Shown: positions 57,441 to 64,000 of the stretch, one piece after another | Layout of the letters: every line of letters begins with the position of its first letter | Numbering within the stretch: the first letter of the stretch is position 1 | From: Druceiella hillmani | Taxonomy: Eukaryota > Arthropoda > Insecta > Lepidoptera > Hepialidae | Reading direction: 5' to 3' | Assembly: GCA_039881145.1 (NCBI GenBank) | Contig: JAYKKI010000037.1 | Span: 17,859,001 to 17,923,000 of the forward strand | DNA length: 64,000 bases | The notes under the pieces: generated by a model | The model's input: only the letters and a program-made list of their open reading frames with translations | Database searches by the model: none | Told to the model about the DNA's origin: nothing | Translations under genes and position numbers: made by a program

Positions 57441-58571
57441 TTTTGATCGCGAGAAAATGGACAAGGTGAATAAAACTAAGGTGAAGAAATTAGGACATAG
57501 GTATCACAGAAAAAATATATCATATTAAAAATCACAGAATAATTGAACTGATTTAAACTCCAGAATTTTTCATTTATTATTTATATGATCAGTCCTGTTT
57601 TAAGTAAGTAACTTAAATATTATGTACAAGGCAGTTTTTAATATTTAACGAGAAGATTTTTGAAAGTGTTCACTTTTAAGTAAAATGACGTCAAATATAT
57701 TATATAACCGCAGAGAAGTAACAAAATCGGATGTTTACACAAATACACCGGAATAAATGAACAATATTTAATGTTATGCTTTTGATTAAATCATTCTAGA
57801 TTATATTAAAATACATAAATTTGTTACGGCGGTAAATAAAAACTTGAATTTGATTTGCCAGCTCCGACCTCAAATTGTCGATGTATTGATGCCGATATTC
57901 TTTTTTTGTTATAAATACATAGTGATAAATGTACTAGGGACAAATATATTTTTTTTAAATTTTTTAAAGATCTACTTTTGCCCTTAATTTTTATTCACAA
58001 CTAAATGAAATTGCGTGATGTAGTGTTATTTCTACTTTATTTAAATTCTTAACCACCTAGGTTTTGCTGTATGACATCTTCAGGTGGGCAGTTTGTAAAG
58101 ATTGACTCTTAGAAACTTCCAATAGCATTTAAATATTTTACAAAACAATGGTGGAAGTGGGGTTTGCCCGGATTTTCCCACTGTCTATGCTAGCGAGTTT
58201 ATGGTAAGAGAGCGATAAAGTTTTTATTATATTTTTAAAAGTTATAAAATATACAAGTATTTTAGTGAGGGTGATAAATTAAATAGATGTTATTCTCAGT
58301 AATATATTTATATAATCGCAAGGGCATCTGATGGTTAGAAGAAGGTTATACAACAAATTACACATATCTTCCATTTTTTGTTTTTTTTTGTGACATGTCT
58401 CCTCAGACCGGGCTGAAACAATTTGAAGTGTATTTCAGATTACTTGATTGTTAATGAATAACTAGATAAGGGGAGAGACCATTTTGAGGCCGTTGACTTG
58501 TTGAAATAGGTTGTTATCAAATAAAAAATAATTTAGTTTCATGCATAATTTAAACAAGTCTACCAAGTCAC
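57441..58571. other. AT-rich non-coding DNA
   Basis: The stretch 58145-58215 is less AT-rich (GGTGGAAGTGGGGTTTGCCC) but frameless. No 5' end of the Penelope-like element could be recognised here. Confidence 0.45.
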
Positions 58572-59347
58572 ATGAACATCATAAGTGGAACAATTGAAGC
58601 AGCTCAAAAAGCAACAGTAAAAGCCGTTACCACCTGGCCGAAGGAAGAAGTTCGGGAAGCAATCATCAAGCGAGACAAAATAAATTTCAGCCTAAAGGTA
58701 ACACATTCTACTTTAGCATATCTCCTTCACCCTTTAAAATTCGATACATTATACTATACAATTAGAAAGGATGTCAGTGCTATAATGAAAAAAATATCAC
58801 ATAAACAATTAAACAAAATTAAAACACTGAAAGGAAAAACGCAGAAATCAAAAGTTATACATATAACCTAAATTTTTGGATAAGATATTAAAACGCAAAA
58901 ACAATAAGCATAAATTTAATATATTTAGAAAAGACACATTTGGCGACTCTATAATCAATAGTCGTTCACGATATCCTTGGTCCCATAAGTTAGCAGCCTT
59001 CGATTCGATGATTCACAGAACTTTAATCATCCCACTAGAAAAACCTAATTTACGTAAGAAAATAAAAATTACAGAACAAATCGCAGTAAATAATAATTAT
59101 AACCTATTAACTGTCACAAAACTGTATCAGAAAAAAATCACGAAAAATACTAATCCAAGAAATATAGCCGGGGTTATAATACTTTGTCGTACCAAATAAT
59201 AATAAAATTTACCATAAATCCATCCCATACACAGGTACTATATTAATTAAACTAGGAAAACTCATATTCCTCCTACGTTTCTATAGTACTTTAAATGACT
59301 TGGGTAATCCCCTTATTAATAACAATGAAAAAAATAGATATATATGA
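58572..59347 (+). pseudogene. Penelope-like retroelement, reverse transcriptase core deleted
   Basis: Penelope-like elements encode a reverse transcriptase, often with a GIY-YIG endonuclease. The clear match is 58873-59196: FLDKILKRKNNKHKFNIFRK, then HKLAAFDSMIHR, IPLEKPNL and IAVNNNYN, which parallel the post-palm region (FLD, '..fYRKpT.TD', 'HKlAaF.smihRll.iPL', 'I..IA..NgY'). A +1 frameshift near 59200 leads into IPYTGTILIKLGKLI and LINNNEKN (59207-59344), the next conserved segment. Upstream, 58572-58868 encodes a 99-residue lysine-rich peptide that could be the element's N-terminal leader (HPLKFDTLYYTIRK resembles such leaders); that part is tentative. Its stop (TAA) lies three bases before the FLD block, so the fingers and palm, including the catalytic Asp pair, appear to be missing as if by clean internal deletion. 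No endonuclease follows. The copy is inactive. Confidence 0.78.
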
Positions 59348-61200
59348 AAAGACTGGTAGCTTACACACTCACACACACATACATATACATAAACTTTCAA
59401 GGCAATCTTGGATTTACGGTCTGGGTACCTTGATCGATGAAGATATAGTAAAATGACCTTGAAGTTTCGAAAACAACAATAGATATTTTCCTGTTAAATT
59501 CACTTAAAATGACTGTGGAGGTATAGTGTAAACAACAGAAAACGCAGTAACATTATATAGGCTAGGGGTTCAAAGCAAACTGGATTAAACCTTTGAATGA
59601 AATTTTGACCAAATTCCATGACAAATGTTATGGAATATACTTGTATTTGAGCATAAATTATATTGTCCAAAATAGCTTTTTTCAAGGAAAATTAATCACC
59701 ACCCAACCCTCCTCCCCGCCCCCCAAATGTATAATTAGGTACAAGGAGCAAATGTTATTACTATAATTACTAGCTATCCGATAAATTTATTTTTATTGAG
59801 CGGGCACTGAAGCCCATTTACACAGAAGAGTAAGTAAAAAGTGTTTTGAGGGGAACTTTTAGAAGAATTAATATGGAACTTAACGTAGAATATTATAATA
59901 TTAGTCATAATGGCGAGAGATTTACTTTACTAGAAAAAAGTTAAGGTTTAAAATTTTCCTTTGTTTTATTTAGTTAAATATCGCGATTTGATTTATTGTT
60001 ATTTACTTTTTAAAACAAATGTATAATTTTCTTCAAAAAAAGTATTTAAACAAAAATAAATGCTAATTAATATTTATGATCTATGTACGCCTATGAACTA
60101 CGTTAATTAATGGAAATAACAAGGAATAATTAAACAATTTTATTAAGAAAAAAAAATTGTTATTTAAAAAAACTAATCATATTTTTATTCATAAGCGTCA
60201 TTAAGAATCTTCCTGTCTAAATGAATAATACTTATTTTTGGCTTGCCGTCATCTCATAGGTCGCGACAACATATTTTTAGCGTAAAAATTTGGTGAAGCG
60301 AATAATCAAGAAATTTGACAAGGTTTTTGTAAAAGATTTCCATGGTAAATATTGTTTTAATTGTTTAGAGTCGTGAACAAGTGATAGTGCAGTTTCTAAT
60401 GAAGAAGAAGAATTATTTGCAAAGCACCGCCTAAATCCAGTTATTTTTTATTAGTTTATTTTATATTTATGAAGAATACAAATCCGACATTGCTGACTAT
60501 TTGGTTGATTGTCATCTTTAAAATTTCCATGATTTTTGGTATTCCACCAGCAGCTCGTCGGTATCTTTGGTAGTCAGTTCAGGTCAGGTTCAGGTTTAGT
60601 GCCCAAAGTACTAAAACTCCATGTATGTATTTATACTTACATAAGTTATAGATATTATTTCCGAAATTTATAAAATAGTATTTATTTTGCGTAGTCAATA
60701 TTACCTAAAATTATTTAGTTGCCGGCTTGTGATGTTTTTCATATAATATTATTAATAGGCTTCAATTGGGTATAACCAAGAAGCTATTTTTATAAGTAAA
60801 AATACAACATTATATTGGAAGAAATAGGTAAATCCAACAACAAACAAAAATTTTTAATCAGAAAACCATTATAATTAACATATTAAAAGATATTTTGCAA
60901 ATATTTTAGATTTTTAAAATGACCAGACTTTTTAGGAAATTATAAACTAAATTAATTTGAATAAATATACTATTTTCGGACGCAGCGGAAATAGAAACCT
61001 ACCATTGAAAACTTACTACTACCTCAGCTAGATCTTTTTTCCGAAAAATCCTAATAAGCGATATTATAATTCAGATGACACTTTTAAATTTACAATGATA
61101 ACATGCAAAAGTTTCCTTAAAAAAGGACCAGTAGGTTTTGAAACGAAACTTAATTTCAAAACTTATTTGCATATGTAAACATAGGTACTTAATATGGGCA
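59348..61200. other. AT-rich non-coding DNA
   Basis: A 61-codon minus-strand frame (59685-59500) and a C-run (CTCCCCGCCCCCC at about 59710) are the only local peculiarities. No gene or repeat is supported. Confidence 0.5.
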
Positions 61201-61248
61201 GATATATAATATGATATGTAGATGGATATATAATATGATATGTAGCTA
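61201..61248. repeat. tandem duplication, 24-bp unit, 2 copies
   Basis: GATATATAATATGATATGTA occurs at 61201 and 61225, followed by GATG and GCTA respectively. Confidence 0.9.
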
Positions 61249-64000
61249 ACTAAAATATAGTAATAAAACATTTATACCTGAGATTACTTGATATGTAATT
61301 TACAAACTTTCGCAGAAACTGTATTTTAGTTACCGTATCGTTACATATTTTGTTTTTGTGAGTGTGTGTTGATTTGTAAAAATATATTATTTTTGTAGAA
61401 TTTTAATATTTACTTTATGAAGCATTGTTTAAAAAAATACCCTTAGGCTCTTTCACTCATGTAACAAAACGTATGCTTTCAATAATACTTTACAAGAATA
61501 AGCAAATATATCTTGGTAACTTTCATTGAAATTAGTGCTTTAGTTTAATAAGTATTATATAAAATCAAAAAATTAAAACGTTACATATTTTTATTAATAT
61601 AGTATGATTAGGGATAAAAAAACATCATTCTGTTCTAGATTCAAATATTAGTAATAAAAATAAAGAACATGAAAATATAATACACTGATACTGACATAAT
61701 CAAGTTCACGATACAGCATATTTTTCAGAAGAAATAAAATAAAATGCATTGCACTGGTGTAAGGTTAATATTTACCTGTCATAATTTAACTGCTTGGTTA
61801 AGGCCCTAGGTTTAGATCAATTCCTATTATATGTCAGCTACATGATTCACAGAAATCATCTTTTTTAACATATGTATTAAAACATGAACGAAGAGGTATA
61901 ATTTGCATTTCAGCAAATAAATGTAAATGTCACTAAAACTTATTTACAGTTCACTTGCTTGAGCTAATTTTCTAGAAGTAGTACGGTATTTTAAAACTGT
62001 TACTAGTATTCATTACCATGTGCCAACTATTTTCGATTATTTATCCGTGAAAGGTTCAGTTAAGTAGATTTACTTATTTCAAAATAAGAAGTTGAGAAAA
62101 TTTCAATAAATTCAGGCTGTAGCATGATTATATTCACTTACTTCTAGGTGCAAACAATATTTATGAGGTTATAGACGCATATTTCAAAAATTTTATTGTT
62201 GGTTACTACTTCCTCTAAATTATTAGCAGACAGATCCTTTTCTAGCAGAAATTCTTTCTTCTCTTCATTCTCTTTCAATATTTACTTATCAGTTTCCGCA
62301 AAAGTGTAAACTATATTTAATTACTTTAGTACCCTTGTTAGAACATATAGTTACCAAGTAAGTGATAATATAGCATTATTTGTTAAGTCCCTAAATTAAA
62401 AAAAATTTTTAAAAAAAATTTTTTTTTCGAAAAATCGGTATAAAATTATTATGAGGTTGACTGGTCAGCCTCAAATAATAAACTTTAAATAAGACAACGG
62501 TCGTTTAGTGAAATGCAGTTTTCCTCCAAACACAAGGAAACCTTGTGATAGTCTGCGGCGTTTTTCTTGGCTGGAAATGGTCCTATAAATTATTCCCATA
62601 AATTAGTGTCACAACAGGGGACGTGGTCCCTTCAAAAAACTATTTACTGTACTTCCCGCGCAGATATAGAACCGAATAAATTGCGACATGGATGAGACCC
62701 TTTTATGTAAATTGCTTTGTTTACAAAAATAAATATATTTGATCTAAGGGCACTCGAGGGAAACAATTCTGTGTTATTGTTTGTGAGGGATAAGTTTTTT
62801 AATATGTAAATATTTTGTACGTATGACTCGTGGCGGTATATGGGCTAAATAATTTGATCAAATGCTTGTTTTTTATTTATATACATGATCATGGTTCAAG
62901 TAATCGCTGTTATTTTTATATGATTTCCTTCTAAAAATAAAATTTGTTCAGCAGTTAAGATAGTGGAAATTTTTTTATTCTCGTGCAATATTTATATCCA
63001 TACCAACATACTGGGAGAGCTTTCACCAATTCAAATAGGTATTCTATATGACTATAGCTAACAAGTAACGAAATAATTATATAGCAGTGTCATTATTCAA
63101 ATATAAGATTACAATCATTCGTTTGAACTAATATAGTAACTAATTGAATAAAGATCCAATTCAACGACAGAATATCTTGAAATCAATTAAGCTCAGCTTA
63201 AAATAAATGCGAATAACATCTCAAATCGTTCATGGTTTTACTTGACTATCTTTTATCATAAGATTTCGATTTCGATATAATTTCTTAAATGTACGTCTTT
63301 TCGTAGATGTATTATGTTTATAGTACAAGTGGATTTTGCTATACTGTATATTAAAATTAAGGAATTTTGAACTAGTAAGATTTTTATTAAATAACTTAAT
63401 TTGATCTGTGTTTTATGTGATAACCCATAAATAATGTACCATTATAACAGAAGTTTAGACAAACACGTATATTGAATACAGTGTTGTGTGCATTAAGCAA
63501 AACACAAAATTCTCATTTCTTTCACTAGATTATAGGTAAATAAATGTTTATTTAACTACGGTTTTAAAAAACCACGCATTTTTATCGATTAAAATGAGTA
63601 ACGGTAAAAGTATTCATTGATTATTTTCGTTAATTTAGTAAGTTGCAGCAGCATAGAAAATCATAATTTTTAACCTAAAGTTGCCACTTACACCTATAAC
63701 ACGTCCGTAGGAAGTATTGATTATTGAAGACCAAAGCCGTGTTCCGATCATTTTTATGAACGTTTACTAAATGTATTGAATCATCAATAACAGAATTTTC
63801 ATCAATAACTTTTCGTTGTAAACCATCGGCTGTATTTAAAAACAACGTCTTTTAAAACATACGTGTTTACATATATTTTAATTACATTAGAACCTTCAAT
63901 AAGAAACTACTTTTTATTTTGATTTAAAAAACGAAGTTCTTTTCGACATCTCTGTAATTTAGCATCAATCAAGAAATGTTTTAAAATATGTGTCAAAAGT
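61249..64000. other. AT-rich non-coding DNA
   Basis: About 2.7 kb with no supported feature. At 62395-62430 an A-run/T-run palindrome occurs. At 62510-62700 the sequence is less AT-rich (AGTCTGCGGCGTTTTTCTTG, ACAGGGGACGTGGTCCC) and may be an old insertion, but it matches nothing I know on either strand. Confidence 0.5.

Noticed and set aside
62395..62430. Terminator-like A/T palindrome
   Set aside because: Simple A-run/T-run sequence without any gene upstream; expected in such AT-rich DNA.

Overview
This window reads as nuclear DNA of an insect. It is very AT-rich (roughly 70% A+T by eye), has almost no long open frames, and carries some sixteen long (TA)n tracts. It also holds eroded pieces of several eukaryotic transposon classes: a LINE, a Penelope-like element, a Helitron, a DD37D mariner and a tRNA-type SINE. 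Several dispersed repeats look, from memory and without any search, like families that are common in Lepidoptera: one has a 'GTCTGTCTGTC'-type core and one copy ends in 'CTCGCACTTGGCC'; another has the 'ACTAATATTATAAAG' plus 'GAACCAATTT' pattern. A lepidopteran or related insect is my best guess, held loosely. There are no bacterial operons, CRISPR arrays, rRNA genes or functional tRNA genes that I can see.

Layout. 0-9 kb: two unidentified adjacent open frames (0.55-1.14 kb), a broken LINE reverse-transcriptase tail (2.3-2.7 kb), a near-perfect 24-bp-arm palindrome (4.5 kb), a four-copy 114-bp satellite (5.2-5.6 kb) and a weak promoter-like stretch (6.7-7.0 kb). 9-18 kb: mostly empty AT-rich DNA with two possible 3' exons (11.0 and 13.6 kb), a dispersed repeat and a Helitron helicase remnant (15.0-15.9 kb). 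18-32 kb: a mariner pseudogene (18.1-19.0 kb), copies of repeat family A, a 42-bp tandem array (22.3 kb), a possible small secreted peptide (24.9 kb), a duplicated palindrome (26.7 kb) and unidentified coding-like patches (28.3-29.3 and 31.1-31.5 kb). 32-42 kb: empty apart from single copies of repeat families B and C. 42-44 kb: the best gene evidence, two minus-strand exons with matching splice phase, and a possible promoter about 1 kb upstream. 44-64 kb: more repeats (a CACGTG/ACGCGT-rich array at 50.4-50.7 kb, second copies of families A, B and C, a SINE head at 55.1 kb) and a Penelope-like element that has lost its catalytic core (58.6-59.35 kb). The last 4.6 kb is featureless.

How it works together. 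I see no gene cluster or pathway. The picture is intergenic or intronic DNA of a repeat-rich insect genome, with one partial protein-coding gene on the minus strand. I found nothing that qualifies as a new biological system. The minus-strand gene, the E-box-rich array and the core-deleted Penelope element most deserve a second look.
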